Source of the DNA: Pseudoscleropodium purum
Lineage: Eukaryota > Streptophyta > Bryopsida > Hypnales > Brachytheciaceae
Assembly: GCA_963969395.1 (NCBI GenBank)
Contig: OZ017803.1
Coordinates: forward strand, 17,546,001 to 17,610,000
Reading direction: 5' to 3'
Length of the DNA: 64,000 nt
Below the pieces are notes generated by a model that worked only from the letters and a program-made list of their open reading frames with translations, was not told where the DNA came from and did not search any database. Of this stretch, positions 23,161 through 35,393 are shown one piece after another (the stretch's first letter is position 1; every line of letters begins with the position of its first letter). The position numbers were made by a program, and so were the translations under genes.

Positions 23161-24157
23161 AAAATAAAGCAAGCAAAGTTAAATCCTCACTCCGAATCAG
23201 ATGGAATCAACTGTTGTGACACCCTGAATTGAGCTTTCAAAGTCTAACATCTATCACCTTAGTCACTGCATAAGGCATTAAAGATTTGATATAAGCTTAC
23301 AGCATGTACCCCAGAATCTACAGATCGTGCATTTCAAGATTAGTTTATAAGAAGAGCACACCAATGCCAATGCTCCACCTACACAAGCGCACCCATCACA
23401 TTAAAATAATCAAACCCTTGAACTTATTCCTCGCCAGTGCCAAGTGGCTGAAGGCCCTGACATTTCAGGTACACGTCCTGCCACGTAAGACATGCTCGAA
23501 ATGGATAGATCAAAAGAACGACTTCAAGAGCGGGTCTGTACTTTGTAAGCTAACTTACACTCGAACGTTCTCTAACTGCTACCCCACCCTGGGGGACAAA
23601 AGAGTATGTCCGCATGTGTTCAGAACGTGTGAAACTTGTCAATTCGATGTTGCAGGACATGACAGATTCTCGGAATATAGAGAATGTGCAATTAGAGAGG
23701 TTTGAGTAGACTTCGACAATTGAACAAAGTTTAATATGTGCCAAACATACAGAAAAAGAAAATGAAAGTATCAGAAGGCATCCTCATTATGCAAGGCTGC
23801 AATGTCTCTTAAAAGCAGGAACCGGCTTCACTTCTGACCATAACGTTCATGGGATCAAAAGAGAGATCTAATTCATACAAACTCTACTATCAAAATCCAA
23901 GGTTGAGGTTTGAGTTGGAATGAGGAACTTTCTGGAAGAATAATAAACTAGCATTCTAATGTCAAAACTCGGCATTTACCAGTCAGAGAATTTCTAGGGT
24001 ATATGGTCCAAAATAAAGGCTTCAAGCCCCGCTGAGTCAGGTAAAAATGGTAGAAATAAATGGCCACCCAGCAATTCATCTTCAACCAAAACTTAAGCGA
24101 CCTCTGTACGAGGTGTAATGGCATACCAGCAGGAGATGCACTTGCTCAGCATGCAGA
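23161..24157 (-). other. Downstream region / probable 3'UTR side of HMT
   Basis: GC-richer DNA directly downstream of the methyltransferase stop codon; plausibly includes its 3'UTR. The plus frame 23304-23705 (133 codons, Cys- and Arg-rich) has no recognised motif, lies antisense to the presumed transcript and is not called as a gene. Confidence 0.4.
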
Positions 24158-27012
24158 TCACTTGGTAACATGTTCGTGATTGTGTTCATGCAAGCTTCTC
24201 GAGATGGCTCCTATAGTATTGGGTGTAGTCCGGCAGCATCCACCTATAAGCTGAGCTCCTGCTTTTCGCCACTCATGTACATATGAAACGAAATCGGTAT
24301 CGGTGATTCCGGTAGACTCCTATAAATAGTGAAGAAAATGAACACCAGGGAACTGTTAGATGTCTGAAACGTTGAGGTTATGTGCAAAAAAAGAATTTCA
24401 AGGACACAGCCATGGAATTTAGTCACATAGTAATGTTAATGATTTGGATCATGACAGAAATAGCCATTAGAAATTTCTAATGTTGAAGATCAACTGACCA
24501 AAACGACCTTCTACAAACAAGATTCAAAGTCTGCTGACCAGGCTTCAATACCATTCAGTGTCCATCTGAAGAATTGTTAGAAATACTAAATGAGTGAAGT
24601 TTACAATACAAAAAAGGGTGCTGTTTTCGACACTGCATTCGACTCTGGAGTGTCGAAAACAACCCCCTTTTTCAGTACGGTTATCAGTCTTTTTGTCAAA
24701 AGTTCAATTAACCAAATCTAAACTTTGCGACTGCTCGAGATAGTAGGCATCTATTCACTCAGATTAGCATTTTCATCATAAACATCAGGGAACAAAAAAC
24801 TTCAAACTAGAGAACCGGTCACCAAAGTTGGACTTAAACAAGTATTCAATGACCAAACGCAGTGAACAATAAAGGGGAGACTTACTACCCACTGCTTAAT
24901 GACAGGATCATAGTGCTCTCCACTATTCGGATAGACCACTATGGGCTTCTTTGTCACCTGCGTAGATACCACCAATTAATAATCGTCAGAAAAGCTTCTG
25001 AAATTATTGCAAGTAACGCACATTAACATGATTATGGGCTAAATTGACGATATACGCACACAGCAACATTTTTGTGGACGCTTAAAAACTCGTGCTGATA
25101 TACAATTACAGCAATGAAAAGGTTAATAAAATATGATTTGTTACCTCACGCGCCGCACAGATGAGACCAAGAATGAAACGAGGAGGCGTGCAGTTGATAC
25201 CAACTGCTACTACTTTAGCGCACTTGTCTACTAAGGAAACACAGTCGGAAAGAGAATCCCCCTTGACGACATTGACACCATCCTTTGAATTAAATGATAT
25301 CCAAGCAGGAGTTCGCAAATTTTCTTCATTTAATAACTCAACTAGAGCCTGCAGAAGATAGTAAACCAATAGTGAGAAACACCGGTGCACTTCCACTAAT
25401 AACCATCAGGTTTCTCGTCGACTCTCCAAGAATAATCAATCAGAATAAAGCAAGCACAACACACAGTTGAAAGGATTTTTGAAGGATTCTTTCACATGTA
25501 TCAGCGATTTTCACAGATGCATAATTCTGATAACTTTCAGATTGAGAATGAAAAGCAAATGCATTTTTCATATCATAAGATGGCCTATAAAAAGAAATTC
25601 CAGTAACACAACACATATTCCAACGAAGGCCAACCCCGGTCAGATTTCGTCAATATTCTACCCACTTGGTAGGGCTGAACAAGAACTAACCTGCGTTTCC
25701 AACTTGCAGGGGATGGTTTCTAGGGCCAATAGATCGGGTCCTGCATCCGCAAGCACCACCAGACGCCGACGATGGAAATCTTTCAACTTTTCAACGGTCA
25801 TGGATGAGCCGTAGTCTCCACTGCAAACAATTCATATGTATTACGTAGAAGCCAGCATACAAAATCAAGCAACGGCAGCGTCAACATATAAACTGTAGTG
25901 AATAGTACTTCCTAAGATTCCAAGCTCTCGGGAGTTTCAATCTCAACTCTAAGCCATTCCGTAAGAGATGCAACAACATGCATCAATCAATATCCAAAGT
26001 TCATTCCAAAAATTTCACCTGCATCCGAAAATACTGAGACAACAGTAGCATACCTGTACTCAGATCCGTCAGCCAAATACGCTCCATAACTACCAATAGA
26101 TGCAGCAACAAGGGCACGCTGGCGGGAACCTGCTCTAGCAGTTCCTGCGAGCACTTGGTTTTGATATTCTTTCCAGAACCTGTCGCGCTCTTCGCGAGCG
26201 ATACGGACACTCTTCTGAAGCAAATCCTCAGCCTCTTCAATTGACAGGCCCCGACTTTGAAACCCCTGAATTGTAGCCTGTCAATCATACAAAACAGTTA
26301 TGTAGTGTTACCAGCATGTTCAGAGCTGTATAGTTCAGGACAACATGTTACATCTTAAATACTGAAAATCAATCCAACTTAATTATTGGCAACTAGAAGT
26401 ATTGGTAATACACAAAGAAACGTAACGCATAGTGCTGCGGAAGAGGCCTAGATGGTTACCGAATAATCACCTGATAAGAAGCTGTCGATATAACAGCAGC
26501 TCCTGCTTCCAGATACTCCCTATGTACCTAATATCCAAAACATCATGACAGAGGACATAAGACCATCGCGCGGACTCGTTTGAAGGTAAATAACGCTGCA
26601 ACTCCGAGCAAAGGATCGAGACATCAAAGCCTTGTATGTTCCTAGAGCGTACAGAGCTTCACACTCTAGGAGATGGATATTGACAAGCAGGCCACTATGT
26701 CACTGTTTGCTCACGAATTGAGAGTAACAAAATTCTATAGCCAGTTTACTTCAAGTCTCAGCCGAACCAAACAAACCGGAAAATGTCAGTAAACAATCAA
26801 TTGATTACCGTGCTGATGAGATCGGGCATAGTGATAAGGCACAGGGCGCTCCATAATGGATCGTTAATATCTGCACCATGACGTTCTAACTGAGTAGCAA
26901 AGCCTCCGTCAGTCGCTACGTATCCCCCTGCCTGTTTCAAAAGCTCTGTAACTACATTGGATGTTTCTGGCTCTTGAGATTTCTCTTCCCGTACGTCCAT
27001 TGTGCGTCCCAT
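24158..27012 (-). CDS. HMT: Homocysteine S-methyltransferase (HMT3-like), 7 coding exons, 349 aa
   Basis: Transfers a methyl group from S-methylmethionine to homocysteine, giving methionine; plant enzymes of this family are cytosolic and zinc-dependent. Coding exons on the minus strand: 26809-27012, 26471-26527, 26054-26277, 25691-25820, 25145-25348, 24889-24957 and 24158-24319. Every intron is GT-AG and phases match, giving 349 residues (family usually about 325-350). Visible hallmarks are DGGFATQLE (residues 35-43), ASIGSYGAYLADGSEY, GPDLLALETIP, the zinc ligand in GINC (Cys258) and the paired ligands in GGCCRTTP (Cys324, Cys325), so all three zinc cysteines are kept. The start chosen is ATG at 27012; a second in-frame ATG at 27000 is possible. 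An acceptor (CTGCAG, exon edge 27047) just upstream implies a 5'UTR intron or a further N-terminal exon. The His-rich C-terminal tail is unremarkable. The gene looks intact. Confidence 0.95.
24609..24675. mobile_element. 67-bp TA-flanked foldback in HMT intron 6
   Basis: Inverted arms of about 28 bp contain GTTTTCGACACT and its complement AGTGTCGAAAAC; the tips read CAAAAAAGGG and CTGAAAAAGGGG. It is flanked by TA on both sides (24607-24608, 24676-24677), fitting a minimal Tc1/mariner (Stowaway-like) MITE. Confidence 0.7.
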
Positions 27013-27047
27013 GCTTCCCTGTACTCCGCGCGAACCTCCCGATTGCC

Positions 27048-29050
27048 CTGCAGAGATTAATATCATGAGTTCGACCGCAAATCTCCAAACAGAAAACACA
27101 AATATGTCAAAAATAAAGTTGCACATGTAGATAAACTTGTCACATCTCATTTTCTCAGCACATTAGGTAAAATGGCAACCTACACAAACATACCTCAAAT
27201 TGAAATACCAAAAACAGGCTGGCATCAGATGTTTAAATAGAGAGCGAGAGTGTTCATCTAGATTACTGTCAAATGATTTCTCTCAATCGAATTTCATGCG
27301 TAAAATATAAAGCGCATAGCGAGACTATGTGTTTGAGGTACTCTTAGATGGCTTCTTTATATCTCAGGTTATGAAGACAGACACAAAAGATTTTAAAAAC
27401 CCCGAAAGCAAGAAGCATCGAACAACATAACAATACAGCTGCGGCGACTTTGACCAAAAGCTACAAATTAACTGAATCCAAAAATCTCTTCAAAACATTC
27501 AATTCAAATTTAAAGCCTTTAGCATGGAAGATAACCTCTATCCTCTTTACTAACAATTCTCCCCCAGATAGAGAATGTTTGTCTAAGGTACTGTCAATAC
27601 ATATATACAAAGCACGCAGTGAGTATCTCTGTGAGGTACTCTCAAAAACTTCTCTCTAGTTCAGATTACAGAGACACTAAAGATCAACAAGATCCCGAAT
27701 GCACATGAAATCCAACAATCCGATGTTTTGAAGTGCGGCTTAGATCACAGCTACAAAAATTCACTCAATAACTTCAATACTGGTTTAGAACCTTTAACAT
27801 AGAACACACCCTCCATTTTCCTTTTTGTTAACACAGCAAATACGGGCAGAGAGCATTCCAGCAAAACAGCCCGAGAAATTACACTAAAGTGCAACAATTT
27901 CTCGAAAACATGCACGGCGGCCATCAACGTTTACATCTCGCCCGGATTTTTCATCTGCTAGCAAAACTCATTAAACTCCTTAAACGGCCTGGTATCAAAT
28001 ACATTAAGAAATATAGCTAGGTAAGAAGCATTTCTCTATGGAACTGTTTTGATTTCTCTCAATCCGAATTTCAAACGCAACTACATAGCACACAGAGCAT
28101 CAGCATGAGGTACTCTTAACTGGCTTCTCACTAGCTCAGGCTACAAACACGGACACTAATAAAGATCTACGAGAATCTAAATGCAAATAGCATCCAGCGC
28201 TCCAAAGCGCCGTAACAATGCGACTGAGACGGCTTTGATCAAAACAGTGGACCAAAAATTTCTTCAAGAACTTCAATACTGCTTTAAAACCGTAAGCAAC
28301 ATGGAACACAACCTCCATCGTCCTTCCCCACAATACAACACGAGCAAAACGAGCAGAGAGTATTCCAAACATTACACTCCAACAATGTCTCTAAAAAATA
28401 CACAGGCGGCTAGCAATCAAACCTTTACCGATTTAAATCGTGCCAGGATCGAAAGGAACTCGCAGCGTTCTCCAACGTTATCTCCTTAGATTTTAAAAAA
28501 AGAGGCTGCAACAATAACCGTCTTTGCCAACCAGAACTTCCACTACAGAGCATGAAACGAGGCCGAGAGCGGCTCAAAAGGATGTGGAAGTAGAGGGGAG
28601 GTGCATGGAGCGCGATTAGCTTGGCGTTCTGGCGAAAAAAAATGTCCGCACTCCGCAACGTGGCTGTGATGTAGTGCTCTGTAGTGCGCAAACTCTCACA
28701 CGAGAATAACAGAGCAAGTTACCAAGAGAACATACGAGAAAAGCCTTCTTGAAAACGCGCTGTTGAGATGCAAAGTCTCAGTTGACGACCGGATTGAGGT
28801 CCGGAAGATGATGACGTGGATACTCCATTCCTGTGCATTTGCTGAGGTGGCACGATGTCACGAGGAGCCCATAACCGTAAAAGAGAAAAGGGACGTGAAG
28901 CTTGCTCAGCCAGAAAGCGGAGTCCCAGCGTTGCAACTTCCCAATCCAATCCCTGTGAGTCTCCACAATCTCTGCTTTCATACAATTCACATCTCTCTTT
29001 GCCCAGCCGATGCAGATTAAAACTGAGTTCATTCCCAAGGATCCCCGGGA
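27048..29050 (-). promoter_or_regulatory. HMT upstream region: probable 5'UTR intron and promoter
   Basis: GC-richer DNA continues about 2 kb upstream of the HMT start. The acceptor at 27048-27054 (minus strand CTGCAG) shows that transcription starts further up. No first exon could be fixed; the frames at 28425-28691 and 28719-29105 (minus) are candidates without motif support. The stretch 27270-28430 is a triplicated sequence (separate entry). Confidence 0.45.
27270..28430. repeat. Three diverged tandem copies upstream of HMT
   Basis: A block order recurs three times with drift: GATTTCTCTCAATC (27278, 28051), GAGGTACTCT (27336, 27631, 28109), a CTTCTC/TATCTCAGGTTA-like segment, AGACACTAA..GATC, ACTTCAATACTG (27770, 28271), CCTTTAACAT-like and ACCTCCAT/ACCTCTAT. 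Spacings differ (about 295 and 480 bp), the second gap holding extra sequence near 27930-28050. Confidence 0.6.
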
Positions 29051-29195
29051 GGCTAGTGAGGACCGACCCCCTTATTGCCCTGTGTTTCATCCTTGGAGAA
29101 AACACTACAAAAATTTATTTGCCACCCACAATGAAATTTGAAAATTTTGAATTCATATTTGCAATCAGAAGCTCCAAATGTTATGAACCTCTTTA
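29050..29195. repeat. Partial copy of the repeat at 2396-2625
   Basis: GAAAACACTACAAAAATTT...TTTGCAATCAGAAGCTCCAAA aligns with 2440-2520 in the same orientation; the left edge GGGAGG...GACC resembles that element's terminal repeat. No right end is visible. Confidence 0.6.
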
Positions 29196-30513
29196 ATGTG
29201 ACTACCACACAAGTGTTATTGTGGAATTGGTTCATTCCAAGTTGGAGAAGTTATATTATATCCTGTGTATCAAGGTTAGCATTCCTTGTCAAGCAATACA
29301 TTAAACTTGGGAATCATGGTTCAACAAATGATTAAAAATATAAAAAACTTTGTTCTTTTTTCATACAAAGAAGTTTTTGAAAAAAATAATTTCCCAAAAT
29401 TTTTGAAAATGTATCTTTAGAAATATTTATTGCCAACCCTAACCACCAAATACAATATTATATACAATCAATGATTGATAAGAGAAATCTAGGGATCTGG
29501 AAATCAAATGCAAAATTTACAATGTTGAATAAGTCACTAAAGTTACTAAATTGCAAATATGCAATTATTGTGCAATTACCAAGAAGCTATTATTTAAGTA
29601 AATGTTATTTCCTAAAAGTTCCAAATATAACATGTTTTTCTTATTCAAAATTATAAGGCATTATTTTTTATTTTTTTAAATATATATTTATACATACTAA
29701 ATTTCTTAACAACTAAAAAAGTTTATTACTTTCCTTCAAGCTTCTTAAATGATTTATTTTAACTCCTATATATGTATTCTCATTTACAAATAGTACAATG
29801 TGTAGATGCAATTGCTCATTAAAAAATTATTTCATAGTGCAATGTATGTGAAAACTTTTGTTTTTAACTCCTACTCCATATTAAAATTCTTTATACAATT
29901 TTGACCTAACATGTATTGTTTTTGACAAAATTAGGAAAAAATTTAAAATTTTAATATTAAAATGATAAGCATAAACATTGAATATTTCAAGTGTCTTTTA
30001 GACGTCAACTTCAAAGCCTTTATAGATCCTAAATTCATCAAATCCAATAGATTATATTGTTTATAGAAAAAATATTTTCTAATTAATCTATTTTTGCAAT
30101 GAAGTTCTTGATTGAAAATTTTATGAAAATCAGTTTTATTTTCTTTCAATAGTTTGAAAAGCACTTCTAAATTGTATTGACCAAACCTAGCTTAGTCTTT
30201 AAATTTAGATTATCCATGCTAAACACAAGCATAGAAATTGTTGACAACTCAACTGGGCCACATGATCATATACAAAGAACTAACAAAACTTCTAAGTTCT
30301 CATCAAGAAAATGTGAAAAAAATACATTATGAGAAAAGTTTTGGATTTTTTTATGGTTGTCATAATTAACTGTTTTTTGAGGTTGTTGCTTCAATATATA
30401 ACAAACTTCTAATATTGAAAAGTTTCTAATGAACATTTCATTGTCAATTTTTTTTATTTTTTGCCATTTTTAAGGATAAAAATCCATTTAAATTCAATAT
30501 CAATACATTAATA
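29196..30513. other. AT-rich intergenic DNA
   Basis: Very AT-rich, with no gene or bounded repeat recognised. Confidence 0.55.
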
Positions 30514-30767
30514 CATTAGAAGATTTTTTAGGGCTCTGGAAGCCTGTGATTTATCAATTATGGGAACTCAAATCTACAGTGACAACGCAGCGATTTGATG
30601 TAAACGAGACCTTGCCACGTCATTGTCTAAAAAAAATTTGAACTTTAATTTGCATTCGAAGAATTTAATTTAATTTAATTTTTAATTCTAATAGCAAGCC
30701 GTTCCCTTCACATTGTGGGGGAAGAAGTCTAAAATGGGCTTCCAAAGCCCCGAAAAATCTTCTAATG
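30514..30767. mobile_element. CATTAG-family MITE, copy 2 (uninterrupted)
   Basis: Left end CATTAGAAGATTTTTTAGGG, then CTCTGGAAGCC; the right end inverted reads CATTAGAAGATTTTTCGGGG, then CTTTGGAAGCC, an inverted repeat of about 31 bp. The interior contains CCACGTCATTGTC followed by AATTTGAAC. This copy is the empty-site paralogue for the interrupted copy at 43185-44375. Confidence 0.8.
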
Positions 30768-31453
30768 GTGGTGAAAAGATCATAGACAAACTCTCATAAC
30801 ACTTGGAAAAATGAAAAAGTTCCTTGAAAGGGTTTCACTACTCCAAGAAACTTATAGAAATCAATTTTACCTTAATAGAAAATTGCCTTGATGATACAAC
30901 TATACAAGGGTCCAAATAGAAGTTGAATTCTAACTATTAGTAGATAAATGAATTAGAATATTTTTAGCAAATTCATTCAATAAATGTAGCACTCTAGCAT
31001 TTATTACAAGGAGAATTCTAACTTTAAAATTTCACCGTATCAAATAAATGTAAAAATTATTTCCTATTTTTTAGCTCATTCATTTTTGCTTTTCTACCTT
31101 TACAACCTAATTTAAGGTGTTTAAGTCCAATATAAATCCAAATTTGTTGAATTTAATCAATTGATTGAAAATAATTAGTTTGGGTGTTTCTACAATTGAA
31201 AATATTAGTAAAAGCATAGATTGCATAGACTACAAAAATTACTACAAAAAAATCCACTCATAGATAAATTAATCTTATTGATCTTCTTGTAGATCACTTC
31301 CTTTGTCTATGCCATCTATATTTTTATTACTGAATTGCAATAAATTCTACAGGGCAATATAAGTTTGGAGAAATTTCCAATTGAATTTAATACTAGCAAT
31401 TAAGATAAACCAATCTATAGCAAACAAAACACCTATGATAGACACCTTAAGAA
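30768..31453. other. AT-rich intergenic DNA
   Basis: Nothing recognisable. Confidence 0.5.
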
Positions 31454-31625
31454 CACTACAAGAGAAAGGGGTGTTTTAAGTATAGTTTTAGTAGTATAGT
31501 CCTATAAATAATGACTTTTTAAGGAGATTTCTAGTAAAATTTTACTAAAAATCTCCTTAAAAGGTCATTACTTATAGGACTATACTACTAGGAGTATATT
31601 TAAAACACACATTTTTCTTGTAGTA
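31454..31625. mobile_element. CACTA-type foldback MITE
   Basis: Starts CACTACAAGAGAAAG and ends CTTTTTCTTGTAGTA-like (one terminal base changed), flanked by GAA on both sides (31451-31453, 31626-31628). Three-bp duplications and CACTACAAGA tips define CACTA (EnSpm). The 172 bp fold almost end to end: TATAGTCCTATAAATAATGA at 31496 pairs with TCATTACTTATAGGACTATA near 31565. Confidence 0.9.
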
Positions 31626-32117
31626 GAATGACCAATTATAATCTTGCATTAACCCATGACATGATTTTTTCAACAAATGAGATTTGAGCTATAGTAGGTT
31701 GAGTTAGTGGCCACAATCAATATATTGAATGATGGTAATGGAGTGTTTAATAACTACAACGACAACTTCCACCTTTTTAGTGTAAATTCATCACAAGAAG
31801 TGACTTTTTTAGGCCTTCATGTTGTAGCCATGCTAGGAAGATATTGTGATTGCTTGATGTGAGTAAGATTGACTGTTATGGATACATTTTTTGTTGGTTT
31901 CATGATGGGTTAGAGACTCTTTTCAACCAAATGGGCAACACACTTAAAAAATTTGTAACAATTTCATACTTTGCAATGAAATAAAAATTTCAATTGCTCT
32001 CCCCATTTCTCACATTTGTCTTTATACGGGATTTTTTTTTCAAAATTTCAACAAAGCCAACAAGGCAACCCATTCATTATATGTCCTAGAGGTTGGTTTA
32101 CCTTATTTTTCCTTTAA
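31626..32117. other. Intergenic DNA, no gene seen
   Basis: Nothing assignable. Confidence 0.45.
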
Positions 32118-32408
32118 GGTAGGATGCTCTAAAAGCACCCCTTCTTTAAAACCGACTTCTAACACAAAAGTACATTTTTCTTCCTTCAATATGTGCATTT
32201 CAAGTCAGGGTCATTTTTTGTGACCTATGTGTTTCAACTTCAAAAATTCATAACTAATTTCACGAAGGTTCAAAAAGTATGAAATGACTTAGGTTAGATG
32301 CCAATTCCATTTTTCTTCCTAAGAAAATTTACTCAAAGTTGTTTCAAGGGACTTAGCTTCCCCCCAAAATGCAATCGCCTCTTAAAAGGTTGCTTCAAGA
32401 CAATTTCC
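32118..32408 (+). repeat. GGTAGG-end MITE family, copy 1
   Basis: Aligns over its length with 37569-37867: left end AAGGTAGGATGCTCTAAAAG, interior GATGCCAATTCCATTTTTCT and GAAAATTTACT, right end TTCCTTAG. Flanks TTAA on the left and TTAG on the right, as in copy 2. The right terminal repeat is eroded here. The frame 32298-32522 is part of the repeat and is not a gene. Confidence 0.7.
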
Positions 32409-34710
32409 TTAGCCCTTTTTCCTCTCAACTGGGAAGTTGGGATTCTTGTGAACTCCTGCACTCTATTGATCCTGACAATAGTAGTTCACACATTAAAGTT
32501 TGAACATGCCTTCAAAGAATAATTGCACCAATTTAATACTCCAGAGTATAAGCTGGAAACAGGGGCTTCTTCTTTACCCTCTACATCTATTCAAAAAGCA
32601 TGGGCATGTAACAGTGTACAGTACTGTACATTGCATCATGCCAATGCTCCACTCATGCTGCCTGCCTGTTGTACTTGAAGGAAGTCAGTTCAAGATACAC
32701 CCTACTAGAGCCTCATACCTTACCAAGTTTTTTTTGTTTTTTTTTTAACATATGAAATGGCATTTTTTTTACATAAATTCCATTGATAAGAAACTATTAT
32801 AGATGACTTTTCTTTTTTACATAAAATTTGAAGGATCAGTAATTGTACTTCTATCCTGCATGGAGAGATTCTTTGTCATTCATCTACATGAAAATGTCTT
32901 CAAGGTTGTCTATAAATCTATAACACTTGAAACACATTGCATACAATAGAGAGTTGATTGTAAAGGTCTCTTTAGTTTGTGATAGGGATGTGAGAAGAAA
33001 GTTTAACAAAGAATAGTACAAAGGAAACATAGCATGAAATTCCATGAGACCCTACTGATTTTGGTGCCTCAAGAAGTTTTGTCCTATGCTTTTCTCATAC
33101 TCTGGCTTGTGGTCCCTCATTTCACACACATTACGATGAACTCTTGTATGCTTGAATTTTTTTTGAATTCTTTTGGGTTTTTTTGGAAGAGGAAGGACAA
33201 AGGAAATTTGTTGTAAAAGTGGAGATGTGGAGTAACCAACCTCCTCTCTAAAAGCAGGGGCTGGTAAGTGAGTCTGTTGCATTTGCTTCTGATGTACGAG
33301 GAAAAGTATCCCAAAGCATGTGAAATGGTCTTGTTCAGCCCTTCTAGACATCTTTAGCAAATTCAGTCCAGGTTCAGTGCATTTGCTTGGAATGCAAACA
33401 ACAAACTCTCATGTGCCATCCATGCAAGTTACTCCTTAATCACACACTCTGTCAGTTTCAGCTCAATTCCTTGCCTTGACTGCATGGGAACCTCGTGAAC
33501 AAATGTTCTCAGTTCAACCCCCCTTTAGTTGCTCAGTCTATCATGCCTCTGACATCATTAATACTAAACTATCATAGGAGTTCGCAATATAAGTTTGACA
33601 ATATGGAGGGAATTAATTTTGATAAAGATTGGGGTTTTAGCAGCAATTATTTTACATTTTGCATTTGCAGCATCACATTGCTTGTATTTCACCGTGTTCT
33701 CACTTCTCACAACTGAACTCCCTGGAGCCCTTTTATTAAAAAATCAATCTTTTTAATGTAGTGCAATTAGAGATGTTGGAATATATTTGATATTCTACAT
33801 CCTTAAACTCTAAAGCCTCCTTGACCTTAAGGGAGACAAATGGATTTTAGGTAGGCTCTTATAGTCTCAGTTTTTGTCATAATTATTTGAATTTTTTTTA
33901 AGATAGAAAAACAAACACATTAGCCTTTTAGGAATATAATTTGTATTTCAATTAGTGTGAGGGAACAAAAGTTATACCATCCTAAGCACAAATTTCAACT
34001 CATGAGGTAGCAAAAGAAATTTATAAATTTTTTAAATGAAAAATAAATTTTTCTATTGTAGATTATACTTTTGTCTACATGTAAAGCTTTGATTTATTTT
34101 AATTGAATTAGTGATGTGAAAGTTATTGGACTTCTTATTTTGTAGGTAATCGTAACAAATTCTAAAGAAAAGAATGTATTGAAAATATTTTTGACCTCAA
34201 TTTTTATAATTTTCAAGAAACAAAAGCTCCACAAGATTTGACATGCTTGCTAAAACAATCTCAACAATTAGTGTGTTTCACTTCCATCTTAGAACTATGG
34301 ATTTTGATTTTGATTTCAACATTAGGATTAGTGCTTGTAGAATTCATACAAAATCGTTAAGCATTATACATTTATCTCTTTTTTTTGGTATTGGTTCCAA
34401 TCTTAAAGAAGTCTTTTAGTTTATTAGAATTTTTGGTATGTGATTTTCACTTTCTATGATATCCAAAGTTTCACTTTCTCTTAAATTTTTGTTTAGCCTT
34501 CACAACCTTGGTAGCTACAAAGATATTTTTTGGATAAGACTTTTTTTAGGTATAGTATGTGAAGTATGATTAAAAGGTCTTGAGTTATTTTTATTTTGGA
34601 ATTGAATATGTTTGGTTATAGGATTTAGTCTCTCTCAAAAGGGACAAATTTTCTAGGTGGTGCAGTACAATTTTCATATAAATGATCTAAATCCTAAACC
34701 CTAGCAATAC
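32409..34710. other. AT-rich intergenic DNA
   Basis: Frames of 60-100 codons occur on both strands (for example 32500-32748 and 33052-33360) but lack motifs and overlap each other. No gene called. Confidence 0.5.
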
Positions 34711-35222
34711 TTACCACGTTAGAAAATATAATCTCAATTTATTTTTTGTATTAGGATAATCATTAGCACAATATCTTAATTCTCTACACCTATAATACAC
34801 TACATATTTTCTTCTTCTAGGTGGTCTATTACGATGTGTGTTATAGGTGTAGGTATTATTCCTACAAAAGACAATTGTCATTAGGTTTGTACTGGGTACC
34901 ATTATTAGGTCTGATAAAGGGTCTTTTATGAACATTTGTTTTATTTATCCAAGGTTTATTGAAATTTACTTGAAGAACTTGTTTTATTGTTTGCAAATCT
35001 TATTTGACTAAAGCTACATTCCAACATTTATAAGTAGAATGATTCCCACCACACAAAATACATTGAATTAAACCTATTGTTTGTATTCCCTATAATAAGA
35101 GATAGATATTTGGATGGCAAAGAACCATGTCCTTGGCAATTTGGACACCACATATTTGTTTTTGTGTTGGTAGGTGTGAATGTTTCAATATCCATTCTTG
35201 ATATTTGAATGAGTACAACCAA
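34711..35222 (-). pseudogene. Decayed retrotransposon gag with three zinc knuckles
   Basis: Read on the minus strand from 35222 downward, three CCHC-like zinc knuckles appear across frameshifts: WCPNCQGHGSLPSKY (last Cys lost), CILCGGNHSTYKCWN in a shifted frame near 35055-35020, and YYRCRELRYCANDYPNTK near 34790 (first Cys, His and last Cys altered). Arrays of zinc knuckles are typical of the nucleocapsid part of retrotransposon Gag. No protease, reverse transcriptase or integrase is recognisable beside it, and LTRs were not found. Internal stops and shifts make it non-functional. Confidence 0.6.
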
Positions 35223-35223
35223 G

Positions 35224-35393
35224 GTCTAGTGTTTGTGTGAAAATTTACCCTAAATGGTTGCGTAAATATGGTTTATTGTGCCTTTCAAGTAATGAATCTT
35301 TTCTAAGTGTCTAGTGTTTGTGTGAAATTTTACCCTAAATGGTTGTGTAAGCATGGTTTATTGTGCCTTTCAAGTAATGAATCTTTTCTAAGT
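35224..35393 (+). repeat. Two tandem 85-bp units
   Basis: GTCTAGTGTTTGTGTGAAAA...TGAATCTTTTCTAAGT (35224-35308) is repeated almost exactly at 35309-35393, a recent duplication. Confidence 0.95.

Noticed and set aside
23304..23705. 133-codon plus-strand open frame downstream of HMT
   Set aside because: No domain or motif; lies antisense to the probable HMT 3'UTR, and an overlapping minus frame is equally open. GC-richer DNA gives longer chance frames.
28425..29105. Minus frames that might be an N-terminal exon of HMT
   Set aside because: Plant HMTs need no transit peptide, the frames have no motif, and no donor could be paired confidently with the acceptor at 27048.
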